Shown piece by piece: positions 62,201 through 63,861 of a stretch of 64,000 bases of DNA. The first letter of the stretch is position 1. Every line of letters begins with the position of its first letter. Made by a program: the position numbers and the translations under genes. Below the pieces are notes generated by a model. That model was not told the origin of the DNA. It did no database searches and saw only the letters and a list, made by a program, of their open reading frames with translations. Origin of the DNA: Halichoerus grypus (Eukaryota > Chordata > Mammalia > Carnivora > Phocidae); the NCBI RefSeq assembly GCF_964656455.1, contig NC_135720.1, positions 109,876,696-109,940,695 of the forward strand. The letters run 5' to 3'.

Positions 62201-63861
62201 AAGAGCAGATAAAGTGAGTAGAGGACTCTGGAGGAGGAAGACATTATTTTCTGCTGTGGAAAAATAAGGAGGGGCTATATGGAAGAGGTGACTGGTGAAC
62301 TTGTTTTTGAACATGGGCCGATATGAGGAAAAACCATCAGGACAAAAGAAAAGTAGAGAAGCGTATGATATTGTAGAAGCAAAATAGTGTCTGCTCCATA
62401 CTTCAGTTAACAATTCTGTTTTGTGGGTGCCTGGGTGGCTCAGTTGATTAAGCGACTGCCTTTGGCTCAGGTCATGATCCTGGAGTCCCTGGATCGAGTC
62501 CCGCATCGGGCTCCCTGCTCGGCAGGGAGTCTGCTTCTCCCTCTGACCCTCCCCCTTCTCATGTGCTCTCTCTCATTCTCTCTCTCTCAAATAAATAAAA
62601 TAAAATCTTCAAAAAAAAAAAAAAACAATTCTGTTTTGTTCTTTTCCATAACGTGAACTTTAAGTTTCTCTTGATGCTCCTTGGGAGTGTTGTTCCTTAG
62701 CTAGTTTTCAGGAGGATCCATAGGGTCCTACCATACTCATTACCCAGAAACAGCTGGCCTGGTACAAGTGGCTTATTAAAGGCTAAACTAAAGGGTCAAT
62801 TGGGGAAGACAATCTGCAGGGCTGGGACCCTGTCCTCCAGGATGCAGGCATGAGCGAATCAATGGTGGTTAACAGTGGCATGTCCTCAAACAGCTAAAAT
62901 ATATGCGTCTGGAACCAAGAGGCAGAAAAAGAGTGGCCCCTCTTACTATCACTCCCAGTGATGCAACCATAGGATTTGTGCTTCCTGTGCCTGTAGTTTT
63001 GTACCCTTCTGGGTGGGGATCCTGGTATAGGAAGGAGAAACCTTTCTGTCTGGAGACACAGTCAGGGTTCCACCAAGATTATAGATAAGAGCTTAAGGTT
63101 AAGATGGGACAATGCAGGAACCTGAACTGACCAACAATTGAGCCCCCATGGTAAAAAAACAGCCCAGGTGATGGCAGCATGGATGCATGATGGCTTGAAA
63201 CCATCCATCCCCTGCCTCACAGCCGACTCCACCCAATGCTTTGGCACCCCGCAGAGATACTTAGACACAGCCCCAATACTATGAATTTCCTGGAGTTCAA
63301 AAGTGAAGTTAAATTCAGTTATAGAAAAAGAAAGAATGGAAGGAAGGAAGGAAGACAAGCAAAGTGCAATTCTTTCTCCCCTGATTGGGACTAAGATTTG
63401 AATCTATAACATGACAAAACTGAATATGAAAACTTCCCCTAAATCTATGGAGAAATATCTATGAAGGGTCTCAATATTTACTTTTAAATACTTTTTTTAG
63501 TGGAAAGTCACAATCAAAGTATATCAACTTTAAGGTGATGACAACTTTTGCTTATAGAATCAGAATGTTATTAACAACTATAAAAAAAAATTTGTATCAT
63601 CCCCAAATCTAAATGTAACCATCATAATATTGTATAAAAGGGATATGAAAATTCTTCAGAACCATGACTTCATTCAAAATCACCTAACACCCCCTCCGTA
63701 GCATCACTGCATTTCTTATACACACCATACTGTAACTGCGAGACCTCTCTGACCCAGGCTGTGTGATAGACCACCTCGAATTCCACCAGAACATAGGAAA
63801 TTTTGTTATACTGACGAATGACAGCTTTACCTTCCGCACTTGACAAAATTTCTGAGTTTTT
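5892..63861 (-). CDS. DNAH5: Dynein axonemal heavy chain 5, partial (15 internal exons)
   Basis: Heavy chain of the ciliary outer dynein arm, the motor that drives microtubule sliding in motile cilia and sperm tails; loss in humans causes primary ciliary dyskinesia. The exons, read right to left, are 63861-63726, 58758-58571, 55945-55865, 55452-55336, 54519-54400, 46770-46635, 45200-45085, 40519-40413, 34079-34004, 33038-32843, 23436-23240, 22680-22554, 20401-20166, 18289-18185 and 6005-5892. They join to 684 codons without a stop, and all phases match. Text such as [37 protein letters not shown] and [20 protein letters not shown] matches the DNAH5 tail as I remember it. The stretch is the tail and the entry to the linker; no AAA+ P-loop is encoded here. 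DNAH8, the closest paralogue, is the alternative, but the tail text fits DNAH5 better. The first exons and the motor lie outside. All introns are GT-AG except one GC-AG. Confidence 0.92.
6051..6495 (-). mobile_element. CanSINE interrupted in its tail by another CanSINE
   Basis: The body at 6307-6495 reads as minus-strand SINEC with the full tRNA-like head. Its A-tail region was later split by a second minus-strand SINEC at 6077-6290. The inner copy is flanked by the direct repeat GGTTTTGGTTTTTTTT at 6061-6076 and 6291-6306. The target site of the outer copy is GTGAGATGTATTTA at 6030, repeated at 6496. Confidence 0.85.
6077..6290 (-). mobile_element. CanSINE inserted in the tail of a neighbouring CanSINE
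   Basis: A complete minus-strand SINEC with a 16-bp direct repeat on both sides (6061-6076 and 6291-6306). The head and body are near consensus, so it is relatively young. Its near edge is about 70 bases from the exon O acceptor. Confidence 0.9.
6510..6746 (-). mobile_element. CanSINE, third copy at one target site
   Basis: A minus-strand SINEC preceded by a (TTTA)n run. It is flanked by GTGAAATTTATTTA at 6496-6509 and GTGAAATGTATTTA at 6747-6760. It used the same 14-bp target as its neighbour. Confidence 0.9.
6761..7209. other. Unrecognised intronic sequence
   Basis: Unique-looking sequence between the SINE stack and a MIR. A run of A at 6862-6873 is the only low-complexity part. Confidence 0.5.
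7210..7680 (+). mobile_element. MIR split by a CanSINE
   Basis: MIR core phrases AACTCATTTAATCCCCAGGA and GTGAGAAAACTGAGGCACGG lie before the SINE. The 3' part continues after 7643. A SINEC at 7419-7627 split it. Confidence 0.8.
7419..7627 (+). mobile_element. CanSINE with perfect target duplication
   Basis: Head GGCGCCTGGGTGGCTCAG, CT-rich body, AATAAA-type tail and poly-A. The direct repeat AAGATTCAAAACCTGG lies at 7403-7418 and 7628-7643. The long pure A-tail suggests a young copy. It is antisense to DNAH5. Confidence 0.95.
7797..7993 (+). mobile_element. CanSINE
   Basis: A full-length plus-strand copy with poly-A tail. The flanks ACAACCCAAGTG and ACAACCGGAGTG form a slightly decayed target duplication. 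Confidence 0.9.
8165..8395 (+). mobile_element. MIR
   Basis: MIR phrases CACATTACCTCAAGGGAGCC, GAAGAAATTGAGAAACAAAG and GGTGGCAGAGCTGGGATCAC appear in the correct order. It is strongly diverged. Confidence 0.7.
8580..10098 (+). mobile_element. Old L1, 3' part, split by a CanSINE
   Basis: Plus-strand L1 ORF2 3' region. 9175-9468 still reads [21 protein letters not shown] and [20 protein letters not shown], the ORF2p C-terminal region. It then runs through the 3' UTR to an A-run at 10080-10095. Earlier frames are broken by many stops. A SINEC at 9827-10034 interrupts the 3' UTR. Confidence 0.85.
9827..10034 (+). mobile_element. CanSINE in L1 3' UTR
   Basis: A plus-strand copy of a variant subtype (CGACTCAGTTTTGGCTCAGG). 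The direct repeat AAAAATAGTTAAGATG lies at 9811-9826 and 10035-10050. Confidence 0.92.
10531..10788 (+). mobile_element. Short L1-type 3' UTR fragment inserted in old L1
   Basis: It begins AGACAGAAAGCAGAATGGTGG and closes near an A-rich end, closely resembling the 3' UTR at 9655-9830. It splits L1 ORF2 sequence that should be contiguous (TTGTGCTTCAAA and CCATCAAGAAATTG). No clear target duplication was read. Confidence 0.55.
11412..12657 (-). mobile_element. L1 3' end, first of two adjacent copies
   Basis: 3' UTR plus ORF2 C-terminus; a 196-codon open stretch at 11884-12474 has [34 protein letters not shown] and [14 protein letters not shown]. It stops at the L1 text TTTGCAAAAGCTTTTTATCTT, where a new poly-T and second 3' end begin. 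It differs from copy 2 by scattered substitutions, several of which copy 2 shares instead with the L1 at 59835. Confidence 0.85.
12658..14739 (-). mobile_element. L1 second 3' end continuing into ORF2 tail
   Basis: It restarts with poly-T and the same 3' UTR as copy 1, then continues past the point where copy 1 stops. 13127-14731 stays open for 534 codons of ORF2p: the region just after the RT core ([19 protein letters not shown]), [20 protein letters not shown], the zinc-knuckle-like [18 protein letters not shown], and the C-terminus. The open frame suggests a young insertion; no FADD-type RT catalytic motif is present. Confidence 0.85.
14740..15263 (-). pseudogene. L1 ORF1 first half, with nonsense codon
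   Basis: It starts at the ATG at 15263-15261 ([17 protein letters not shown]). It runs to a TAA at 15125-15123, where related L1s would be expected to have a Glu or Lys codon, then continues in the same frame as [18 protein letters not shown] coiled-coil segment ([20 protein letters not shown]) follows, then the beginning of the RNA-binding domain ([27 protein letters not shown]). The rest of the RNA-binding and C-terminal domains is deleted. ORF1p normally packages L1 RNA. Confidence 0.85.
15264..17088 (-). promoter_or_regulatory. L1 5' UTR / internal promoter region
   Basis: The outer part (about 16040-17088) is GC- and CpG-rich, unlike everything around it, and starts with a YY1-like site at the very 5' end. 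The inner part (15300-16020) is purine-rich on plus and contains an imperfect tandem duplication of about 245 bases. Short open frames at 16167-16771 are by-products of the GC content. L1 5' UTRs act as internal promoters; activity here is not known. Confidence 0.8.
15474..15955 (-). repeat. Two-copy imperfect tandem repeat in L1 5' UTR
   Basis: Unit 1 at about 15474-15722 and unit 2 at about 15734-15955 share, in order, AATGTGATCA, a CACTAGA motif, TATTTTGRTCTGTTAGA, CAAAATTTTAAAGA, ACTTATATAT, ATGAAGGGAT-GAATATGACT and GGATTGATAAG or its variant. A-rich linkers separate them. Confidence 0.75.
17131..17525 (+). mobile_element. L1 3' end (forward part of twin-primed L1)
   Basis: Carnivore-type L1 3' end: CCATTTGCAACAACATGGATG, a GGTGGGTGGGGGGATGGG stretch, TTGTGATGAGCACCAGGTG and CACCTGAAACTAATATTGTA, then an A-rich tail. 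It is in plus orientation while its 5' part is inverted. Confidence 0.85.
18185..18289 (-). CDS. DNAH5: DNAH5 exon N
   Basis: 105 nt, phase 0 to phase 0, encoding [20 protein letters not shown] through [11 protein letters not shown]. The acceptor is CTTTCCAG and the donor GCT|GTAAGT. It is followed by a 12.2-kb intron filled with L1 sequence. Confidence 0.94.
18405..18550. mobile_element. MER5-like hAT-Charlie DNA transposon remnant
   Basis: AGAGTGGTTCCCAAA at one end and AGCACCTAGGTGATTCTGATG further on match the pattern of MER5-type non-autonomous elements. It is diverged, and the right terminal repeat is not clear. Confidence 0.55.
18566..18705 (+). mobile_element. Short, older CanSINE
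   Basis: The head GTGGGTGGCTCAGTTGGTTG, a short body and a (GAAA)n tail. Target duplication GAAATACTATCTTAG at 18551-18565 and GAAATACTATCCTAG at 18706-18720. It lies about 280 bases upstream of the exon N acceptor, antisense to the gene. Confidence 0.85.
18956..19152 (+). mobile_element. CanSINE
   Basis: Plus-strand SINEC with a mutated head (GCCTGGGTGACTCAGTGAGT) and a 13-base A-tail. No convincing target duplication. Confidence 0.85.
19187..19700 (+). mobile_element. MaLR (MLT1/MST-type) LTR remnant
   Basis: Phrases include GTTGTCCACATCCTAATCTCC, GGGACTTTGCAGATGTGATT, GATTATCCTGGACAAACTGG, CTTGATTTTAGCCCCATAAA, TTGTTTTAAGCCATTACATT and AGGAAACTAATATAG. These fit a solo LTR of the non-infectious MaLR class in the plus direction. 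No internal region is seen. Confidence 0.65.
19701..20165. other. Unrecognised intronic sequence before exon M donor
   Basis: No repeat recognised. An A-rich stretch (20114-20150) lies directly downstream of the exon M donor in the gene direction. Confidence 0.5.
20166..20401 (-). CDS. DNAH5: DNAH5 exon M
   Basis: 236 nt, the longest exon here, encoding (E)[20 protein letters not shown] through [15 protein letters not shown], ending in phase 0. It includes the dynein-typical [20 protein letters not shown] stretch, just before the linker. The acceptor is TTCCCCAG and the donor GAA|GTAAGG. Confidence 0.95.
20404..21002. other. Unrecognised intronic sequence upstream of exon M
   Basis: 20404-20880 is pyrimidine-rich and unique-looking; a short TAA-rich run sits at 20918-20932. 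A plus-strand open frame at 20607-20852 has no recognisable protein text. Confidence 0.45.
21003..21201 (-). mobile_element. CanSINE
   Basis: Full-length minus-strand copy with poly-T. The direct repeat GTTTCTGATTTCT lies just before and just after it. Same direction as DNAH5. Confidence 0.9.
21297..21494 (+). mobile_element. CanSINE
   Basis: Plus-strand copy of a divergent subtype (CAACTTGATTTCAGCTCAGG). The duplication AATAACAGCATTT / AATAACAGTATTT flanks it. Confidence 0.9.
21500..21690 (+). mobile_element. MIR-like fragment
   Basis: TTTATTGAACATCAACTATTTGCCA followed by GTATGCTAAGTGTACCC fits the MIR 5' part, and a weak AGAGGTCAGGTAACCTTG follows. Diverged; the call rests on these phrases only. 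Confidence 0.5.
21740..22230 (+). mobile_element. Possible solo LTR of an ancient retroelement
   Basis: LTR-like layout: repeated CCAATC-type boxes (GTCAACCAATCGAAAAG, TGCCAACCAATCAACAAC), a TATA-like CTTATATGAG near 22047, and a candidate poly-A signal region (CAGTAAAATCAGTTTGGGAG). No coding remnant is adjacent. The family is not identified. Confidence 0.35.
22344..22430. repeat. AT-rich low-complexity tract in intron L-M
   Basis: TA-rich with short ATATAT palindromes, lying about 120 bases downstream of the exon L donor in the gene direction. Confidence 0.7.
22554..22680 (-). CDS. DNAH5: DNAH5 exon L
   Basis: 127 nt, starting in phase 0 and leaving one base over, encoding [19 protein letters not shown] through [11 protein letters not shown] plus G. 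The acceptor is CTACAG and the donor CAG|GTATTT. The open frame continues past the donor for about 60 codons into an AT-rich run, but that extension has no dynein text and is intron. Confidence 0.93.
22737..23239. other. Short intron K-L, no family recognised
   Basis: A T18-19 run at 22739-22757 starts it on the left. The remainder is unique-looking. The whole intron between the two exons is 559 bases. Confidence 0.5.
23240..23436 (-). CDS. DNAH5: DNAH5 exon K
   Basis: 197 nt, completing an Arg codon and then [20 protein letters not shown] through [14 protein letters not shown], ending in phase 0. The acceptor is TGTTTTCAG and the donor AAG|GTGTAT, which is moderate. It lies 9.4 kb from exon J and only 559 bases from exon L. 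Confidence 0.93.
23437..24062. other. Intron upstream of exon K, with a probable MIR
   Basis: 23745-23885 resembles a reversed MIR (GGCCAGTTTTTTAATCTTC, GTGAGGATTGAATGAGACAA). Elsewhere nothing is recognised. Confidence 0.45.
24063..24264 (+). mobile_element. CanSINE
   Basis: Near-consensus plus-strand copy with a CATGATCCTGGAGTCCCGGG-type body. Target duplication AAAAGCATGATCATTC on both sides. Confidence 0.92.
24328..24508 (+). mobile_element. CanSINE
   Basis: Plus-strand copy lacking part of the CT-rich stretch. Flanks share AAGGGTTTAATC / AAAGGTTTAATC. Confidence 0.9.
24519..24885 (+). mobile_element. CanSINE split by another CanSINE
   Basis: The plus-strand outer copy is broken at its CATGATCTCAGGGTTTT phrase, which occurs at 24574-24590 and again at 24782-24798 as the target duplication of the inner copy. 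The tail is near 24885. Confidence 0.92.
24591..24781 (-). mobile_element. CanSINE inside a CanSINE
   Basis: The minus-strand inner copy starts with T-rich sequence and ends with the reversed tRNA-like head. It is younger than its host by position, and bounded by a 17-bp direct repeat. Confidence 0.93.
25501..25699 (-). mobile_element. CanSINE in old L1
   Basis: Near-consensus minus-strand copy with poly-T. TCATCATGGTTTT flanks both sides. Confidence 0.92.
25767..26023 (-). mobile_element. L1 3' end, 5'-truncated
   Basis: Reversed L1 3' UTR (TTATTATTATGTTCAGTTAGCC, TTTTTGATGTAGTGTTCAAT). Target duplication CTTTTCATGTGT at 25755-25766 and 26024-26035, cutting the older L1. Confidence 0.88.
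27024..27219 (+). mobile_element. CanSINE in old L1
   Basis: Plus-strand copy. Duplication AGAAACATAATCGA / AGAAACATAATTGA at 27010-27023 and 27220-27233. Confidence 0.93.
28036..28224 (+). mobile_element. CanSINE with short internal deletion
   Basis: Plus-strand copy in which the segment between CATGATCTCAGAG and CCCCGAGTTGGGCTCC is shorter than in its relatives. Flanks AATCGAATTTAAG / AACCTAATTTAAG. Confidence 0.88.
28297..28498 (+). mobile_element. CanSINE
   Basis: Plus-strand copy. Duplicated flanks of the form AAGTAGTACATTTT / AAATAGCACATTCT, decayed. Confidence 0.88.
28500..29335 (-). mobile_element. Old L1 (L1M-type) fragment, minus
   Basis: Reversed ORF2 text (CTGTTCCACTGATCTATCTA, ACCATTAAGAGATTGTCTTA) with an old L1 3'-UTR-like TTTATTGAGATATAATTGAC near 29010. 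Probably the same or a neighbouring element as the one at 25110. Confidence 0.65.
29336..29956. other. Unrecognised intronic sequence
   Basis: AT-rich, with no repeat or coding text recognised. Confidence 0.45.
29957..30151 (-). mobile_element. CanSINE, older subtype
   Basis: Minus-strand copy with the GAGCTGAAATCAAGAGCTGG body variant. Both sides carry AATTTTTT-type T-rich sequence, so the duplication is not certain. Confidence 0.88.
30152..31435. other. Intron J-K middle part, mostly unrecognised
   Basis: 30820-30905 resembles a reversed MIR (GTTTGTGACTTTGGACAAAT). 30985-31380 is GC-richer and looks like a decayed retroelement or coding-derived piece, but I could not name it. The rest is unassigned. 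Confidence 0.4.
31436..31960. mobile_element. Old L1 fragment with an internal inversion
   Basis: 31436-31605 is reversed L1 (TCTGGCTTATTTCATTTAGC, GAATAATATTCCATTGTA). From about 31606 forward L1 3' UTR follows (GTAGCAAAGTGGTTACCAGA, TACAGCATGGTGACTACAGA). The switch at one point suggests a second twin-priming product. Confidence 0.65.
32340..32745 (+). mobile_element. L1 3' end, carnivore type
   Basis: Plus-strand L1 3' UTR: CAGCCATAAAAAAGAATGGA, CATTTGCAACAACATGGCTG, GATTTCACTCATGTGTGGAA, GATGAGCACTGAGTAATATA and CACTGGAATTAAAATTTTAA. It ends about 100 bases downstream of the exon J donor in the gene direction. Confidence 0.85.
32843..33038 (-). CDS. DNAH5: DNAH5 exon J
   Basis: 196 nt, starting in phase 0 and leaving one base over, encoding [20 protein letters not shown] and [16 protein letters not shown], then a Pro/Thr/Ser/Ala-rich, Lys-ending linker that looks disordered. 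The acceptor is TCTCCACAG and the donor AGA|GTAAGA. The second half is the least conserved part of the protein segment seen here. Confidence 0.92.
33039..34003. other. Intron I-J, no repeat recognised
   Basis: 965 bases. The half next to exon J is GC-richer, with plus-strand open frames that are the complement of the exon and its flank. No element was identified. Confidence 0.5.
34004..34079 (-). CDS. DNAH5: DNAH5 exon I
   Basis: 76 nt, completing the split Ser codon and then [18 protein letters not shown] through IPNV, ending in phase 0. The acceptor is TATTCCAG and the donor GTG|GTAAGT. The beginning (HHGRRR) differs from the human residues I recall there, while the rest is close. Confidence 0.9.
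34364..34580 (+). mobile_element. CanSINE
   Basis: Plus-strand copy. AAAAGTACATCCTG before and AAAAGCGCATCCTG after. About 285 bases upstream of the exon I acceptor and antisense to the gene. Confidence 0.9.
34723..34925 (-). mobile_element. CanSINE with (GTT)n tail
   Basis: Minus-strand older copy whose A-tail became a (TTG)n run at 34727-34745. Reversed head TGAGCCACCCAGGCACCCC at the right end. Confidence 0.88.
34926..36126. other. Intron H-I, unassigned stretch with a MIR
   Basis: 35440-35640 reads as a reversed MIR (CTCAACCTCTCCCTGCCTTGG, GTGCCTGGCATACATTAAGC, ACTCGATAAATGTTAC). The remaining sequence is not recognised; a short CA-rich patch lies at 36100-36120. Confidence 0.6.
36141..36183 (-). 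mobile_element. Extremely short L1 3' end insertion
   Basis: Only 43 bases: poly-T then AAATTTTATTATGTTATGTTAGTCACCATAC-type L1 terminus (36153-36183). The perfect 14-bp duplication CAAAGAGGTCTTTT lies at 36127-36140 and 36184-36197, proving insertion. Confidence 0.92.
36230..38074 (+). mobile_element. Old L1/HAL1-like element, ORF1 region and beyond
   Basis: A-rich plus-strand sequence with L1 ORF1-to-linker style phrases (GCAAAAATATAAGTCAG, GAGAGACAAACAAAAATTTT, TATCCAGCCAAACTGTCATG, AGAGTTTACCCCTC). No open frame survives. The class call rests on composition and these phrases. Confidence 0.5.
38075..38287 (+). mobile_element. CanSINE
   Basis: Plus-strand copy with head GGCGCCTGGGTGGCTCAATT and an (AAAT)n tail. 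Flanks share an AATTCTCT / AAATCTCT sequence. Confidence 0.88.
38635..38837 (+). mobile_element. CanSINE
   Basis: Plus-strand copy. AAGACATGTTGAG before the head and after the A-tail. It lies in an old L1 3' UTR-like stretch (CAGCTTTATTGAGATACAAA at 38570). Confidence 0.92.
39085..39172 (-). mobile_element. L1 3' end, about 90 bases
   Basis: Reversed L1 terminus (TTTTATTATGTTCAATTAGCC, CATCATTAGTTTTTGATGTA) after a T-rich start. The target duplication is not clear. Confidence 0.75.
39173..40375 (+). mobile_element. Old L1 ORF2-3' UTR fragment, plus
   Basis: Phrases AATCAATACCATGTGGATTA, GGCTCATAATGAGTTCAACC, ACACCCAAATGACCATCACC and a 3' end near 40340 fit an L1M 3' half. Frames are decayed. 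It abuts exon H's donor flank. Confidence 0.65.
40413..40519 (-). CDS. DNAH5: DNAH5 exon H, with a GC donor
   Basis: 107 nt, starting in phase 0 and leaving two bases over, encoding [20 protein letters not shown] through [11 protein letters not shown] plus AG of the next codon. The acceptor is TTGTTACAG. The donor reads AAG|GCAAGT: GC replaces GT, but every other position fits the donor consensus, as is usual for GC-AG introns. The frame into exon I (AG|C CAC CAT) only works with this site. Confidence 0.9.
41037..41283 (+). mobile_element. CanSINE with expanded (GAAA)n tail
   Basis: Plus-strand copy whose tail is a GAAA microsatellite at 41216-41276, about 14 units with two imperfect ones. 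Confidence 0.92.
41443..41634 (+). mobile_element. CanSINE
   Basis: Plus-strand copy. AAAATGAAATCTTAA before and AAAATGAAATATTAA after. Confidence 0.92.
42099..42297 (+). mobile_element. CanSINE with perfect duplication
   Basis: Plus-strand copy. TAGAATTTAAGGAGAGA at 42082-42098 and 42298-42314. Confidence 0.94.
43399..43600 (+). mobile_element. CanSINE
   Basis: Plus-strand copy with head GGGCACCCAGGTGGCTCAGT and an AAATAAAATGTTTT-type tail. The duplication is not clear. Confidence 0.88.
43601..45084. other. Intron G-H, mainly unassigned
   Basis: GC-richer, unique-looking. 43920-44030 resembles an ancient repeat phrase (AGAGACCATTCTGGCAGCAA) also hinted at near 53830. 44615-44690 has a weak MER5-like phrase (AAATGCAGATTCTTGGGCCC). 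No exon text was found on either strand. Confidence 0.4.
45085..45200 (-). CDS. DNAH5: DNAH5 exon G
   Basis: 116 nt, encoding (E)[17 protein letters not shown] through NDKEDEFKK. It is a strongly acidic stretch, probably a surface loop of the tail. The acceptor is CTATAG and the donor AAG|GTAAGT, the strongest donor in the set. It ends in phase 0. Confidence 0.91.
45605..46160 (-). mobile_element. L1 3' end, minus, split by a CanSINE
   Basis: Reversed L1 3' end (AATTAACATATAGTGTATTA, CATCACCCAGTTACCCCATC, GACTTATTTCGCTTAGCATA). A SINE at 45787-45991 interrupts it with AGTCTCTT on both sides. It ends in CTCTAGTTCC near 46158. Confidence 0.85.
45787..45991 (+). mobile_element. CanSINE in L1 3' end
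   Basis: Plus-strand copy with a long A-tail of more than 20 bases. The L1 phrase AAGAGTCTCTTGTGGTTTG is broken exactly at the insertion. Confidence 0.93.
46180..46345 (+). mobile_element. hAT-Charlie DNA transposon remnant (MER20-like)
   Basis: CCTTAGCACTACTGCTATTC, AGGCTGTCCTTTTGTAGAAT, CCCACTAGATGCCAGCAGCA and ACCAAAAATGTCTCCAGACA match this class as I recall it. The family name is tentative. Confidence 0.6.
46635..46770 (-). CDS. DNAH5: DNAH5 exon F
   Basis: 136 nt, starting in phase 0 and leaving one base over, encoding [20 protein letters not shown] through [13 protein letters not shown] plus G of the next Glu codon. The acceptor is TTTAATAG and the donor CAG|GTAATT. Confidence 0.91.
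47044..47150 (+). mobile_element. Old short tRNA-type SINE
   Basis: CTGGCTGGCTCAGTTGGTAG then GATCATGAGTTCAAGTTCCA and an A-tail: an early CanSINE with little body. Confidence 0.7.
47300..47530 (+). mobile_element. MIR
   Basis: A clear MIR core: ATAACTCATTTAACTAAATG, CACAAATGAGAAAACTGAGG, AACTTGTCCAAGGTCACATA and GTTTGAAACCAGTGCTGTCTG. Confidence 0.88.
47531..48960. other. Intron E-F: unassigned with two old L1 3'-UTR pieces
   Basis: 48060-48250 is a forward L1M 3' end (GGTTGCCCAGGGCTGGAAG, TCCATAAAGTTATTAAAAAT). 48640-48960 is a reversed one (ATGAGATATAATTCACAATA, GTATATTCACAGAGTAGTGC). 47531-48059 and 48251-48639 are not recognised; the latter is purine-rich on plus. Confidence 0.55.
48961..50740. 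other. Intron E-F, unassigned
   Basis: 48990-49060 (GATATGTCAGTCAGGGTTCAG) resembles the start of an ancient mammalian repeat whose family I cannot fix. Otherwise no recognised element and no exon text. Confidence 0.4.
50741..50929 (-). mobile_element. CanSINE
   Basis: Minus-strand, near-consensus copy. TAACTAAAAATTATT at 50726-50740 and 50930-50944. Confidence 0.94.
51350..52235 (+). mobile_element. Old L1 3' end, plus
   Basis: An ORF2p C-terminal region is readable at 51555-51806 ([40 protein letters not shown]). A 3' UTR follows and ends ACTTCAATAATTAAAAAAGA. Confidence 0.85.
52236..52916. other. Intron E-F, AT-rich, unassigned
   Basis: 52240-52600 may be a decayed reversed L1 (GTGCCAGCACCATTTAATTA). 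The remainder is not recognised. Confidence 0.4.
52934..53226 (-). mobile_element. L1 3' end, 5'-truncated
   Basis: Reversed L1 3' UTR after poly-T. Duplication TGAAGAAGGCAGTTCTT at 52917-52933 and TGAAGAAGGCAATTCTT at 53227-53243. Confidence 0.93.
53244..54399. other. Intron E-F near exon E: unassigned, with an ancient repeat-like part
   Basis: 53740-54120 (TGAGGAGGTTAGGTTTTGTCC, GGCAGAGAGACCAGTTAGAT, CCAGATGACTCCCAGATTTC) resembles a very old mammalian interspersed repeat. A 169-codon minus frame at 53123-53632 overlaps the L1 piece and has no known text. Confidence 0.4.
54400..54519 (-). CDS. DNAH5: DNAH5 exon E
   Basis: 120 nt, phase 0 to phase 0, encoding [18 protein letters not shown] through [11 protein letters not shown]. 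The acceptor is TTGGTAG and the donor GAG|GTATGC. It is followed by a 7.6-kb intron. Confidence 0.92.
54520..55335. other. Intron D-E with MIR
   Basis: 54690-54915 is a diverged MIR (GTTATCTCTTTTAATCCTTAC, AAGAAACAAAGACTCAGATA). The remainder is unassigned. Confidence 0.55.
55336..55452 (-). CDS. DNAH5: DNAH5 exon D
   Basis: 117 nt, phase 0 to phase 0, encoding [17 protein letters not shown] through [10 protein letters not shown]. The acceptor is TTTCTAG and the donor AAG|GTATGA. The intron to exon C is only 412 bases and lacks any large repeat. Confidence 0.92.
55865..55945 (-). CDS. DNAH5: DNAH5 exon C
   Basis: 81 nt in phase 0, encoding [17 protein letters not shown] through NLMTPKMKK. 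The acceptor is TTTCAACAG. The donor AAAAAG|GTTGGT is weak, lacking the A at +3 and G at +5. Exon D starts GTG GAA (VE), so this boundary keeps the frame, whereas the better-looking GTAATG four bases on would break it. Confidence 0.88.
55946..56593. other. Intron B-C, unassigned part
   Basis: AT-rich sequence upstream of exon C with no recognised element. Confidence 0.45.
56594..56676 (+). mobile_element. Tiny L1 3' end insertion inside the flank of an older L1
   Basis: L1 terminus ATAACACTGTATGTTAACTA plus an (AAAAT)n tail. AAACAAGGGAA before and after marks the target duplication. Confidence 0.75.
56677..58240 (+). mobile_element. Old L1 ORF2 3' half, plus
   Basis: Readable pieces are 56792-56998 ([20 protein letters not shown]), 57273-57530 ([28 protein letters not shown]) and 57549-57791 ([20 protein letters not shown]). 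Several frameshifts. The 3' UTR ends AATAAAGCTGAAG. 58000-58085 is TA-rich. Confidence 0.85.
58321..58546 (+). mobile_element. CanSINE next to exon B
   Basis: Plus-strand older copy with a C14-15 run at about 58453-58466. Flanks share AATCTATCTT / AATCTATTTT. It ends about 25 bases from the exon B donor side. Confidence 0.88.
58571..58758 (-). CDS. DNAH5: DNAH5 exon B
   Basis: 188 nt, encoding (A)[16 protein letters not shown] through [14 protein letters not shown]. The helical, charged sequence is typical of the dynein tail. The acceptor TTTGTAG and donor CAG|GTAAAA both look good. It ends in phase 0. A CanSINE ends only about 25 bases beyond its donor, at 58546. Confidence 0.9.
58838..58965 (-). 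mobile_element. L1 3' end, short
   Basis: Reversed L1 terminus (ATGTTATGTTAATCACCATA, TTTTTGATGTAGTGTTCCATG). It follows a (GTTT)n run at 58801-58833. The duplication is uncertain. Confidence 0.85.
58966..59816. other. Intron A-B, unassigned
   Basis: No repeat or exon text recognised. Confidence 0.45.
59835..61468 (-). mobile_element. Young 5'-truncated L1 with open ORF2 tail
   Basis: Minus-strand L1, same direction as DNAH5. The 18-bp duplication AGTCTTGAAATGGTTCTT lies at 59817-59834 and 61469-61486. 60294-61394 is open for 366 codons: the ORF2p C-terminal part ([19 protein letters not shown] to the end), with [18 protein letters not shown]. There is no endonuclease or RT core. The pre-insertion site TT/AAGA (in L1 direction) fits the L1 endonuclease preference. 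Confidence 0.93.
61487..62424. other. Intron A-B: unassigned plus MIR
   Basis: 61880-62095 is a reversed MIR (TTTGCCACTTCCTAGCTGTG, CAGTTTCCTCATCTATAAAA, AAAGCCTGGCACAGGGTAAG). 61487-61879 and 62096-62424 are not recognised. Confidence 0.6.
62425..62623 (+). mobile_element. CanSINE with perfect duplication
   Basis: Plus-strand near-consensus copy. AACAATTCTGTTTTGT before and after the A-tail. Confidence 0.94.
62640..63725. other. Intron A-B near exon A, unassigned
   Basis: No element identified. Minor (GGAA)n run at 63340-63352. The 60- to 100-codon open frames here have no known text. Confidence 0.45.
63726..63861 (-). CDS. DNAH5: DNAH5 exon A (first in window)
   Basis: 136 nt, entering in phase 0 and leaving one base over. 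It encodes [14 protein letters not shown] through [13 protein letters not shown] plus the first base of an Ala codon. The acceptor is a clean CAG at 63864-63862 after an A/T-rich tract. The donor reads TATG|GTGTGTAT, which is a weak match to consensus. The end is fixed because exon B starts with CT TTA CAA, completing GCT for Ala. Confidence 0.9.

Noticed and set aside
5892..63861. Assignment of the dynein exons to DNAH8
   Set aside because: DNAH8 is the closest paralogue, but the tail text here, for instance the [15 protein letters not shown] and [17 protein letters not shown] segments, fits DNAH5 as I recall it. An alignment would settle it.
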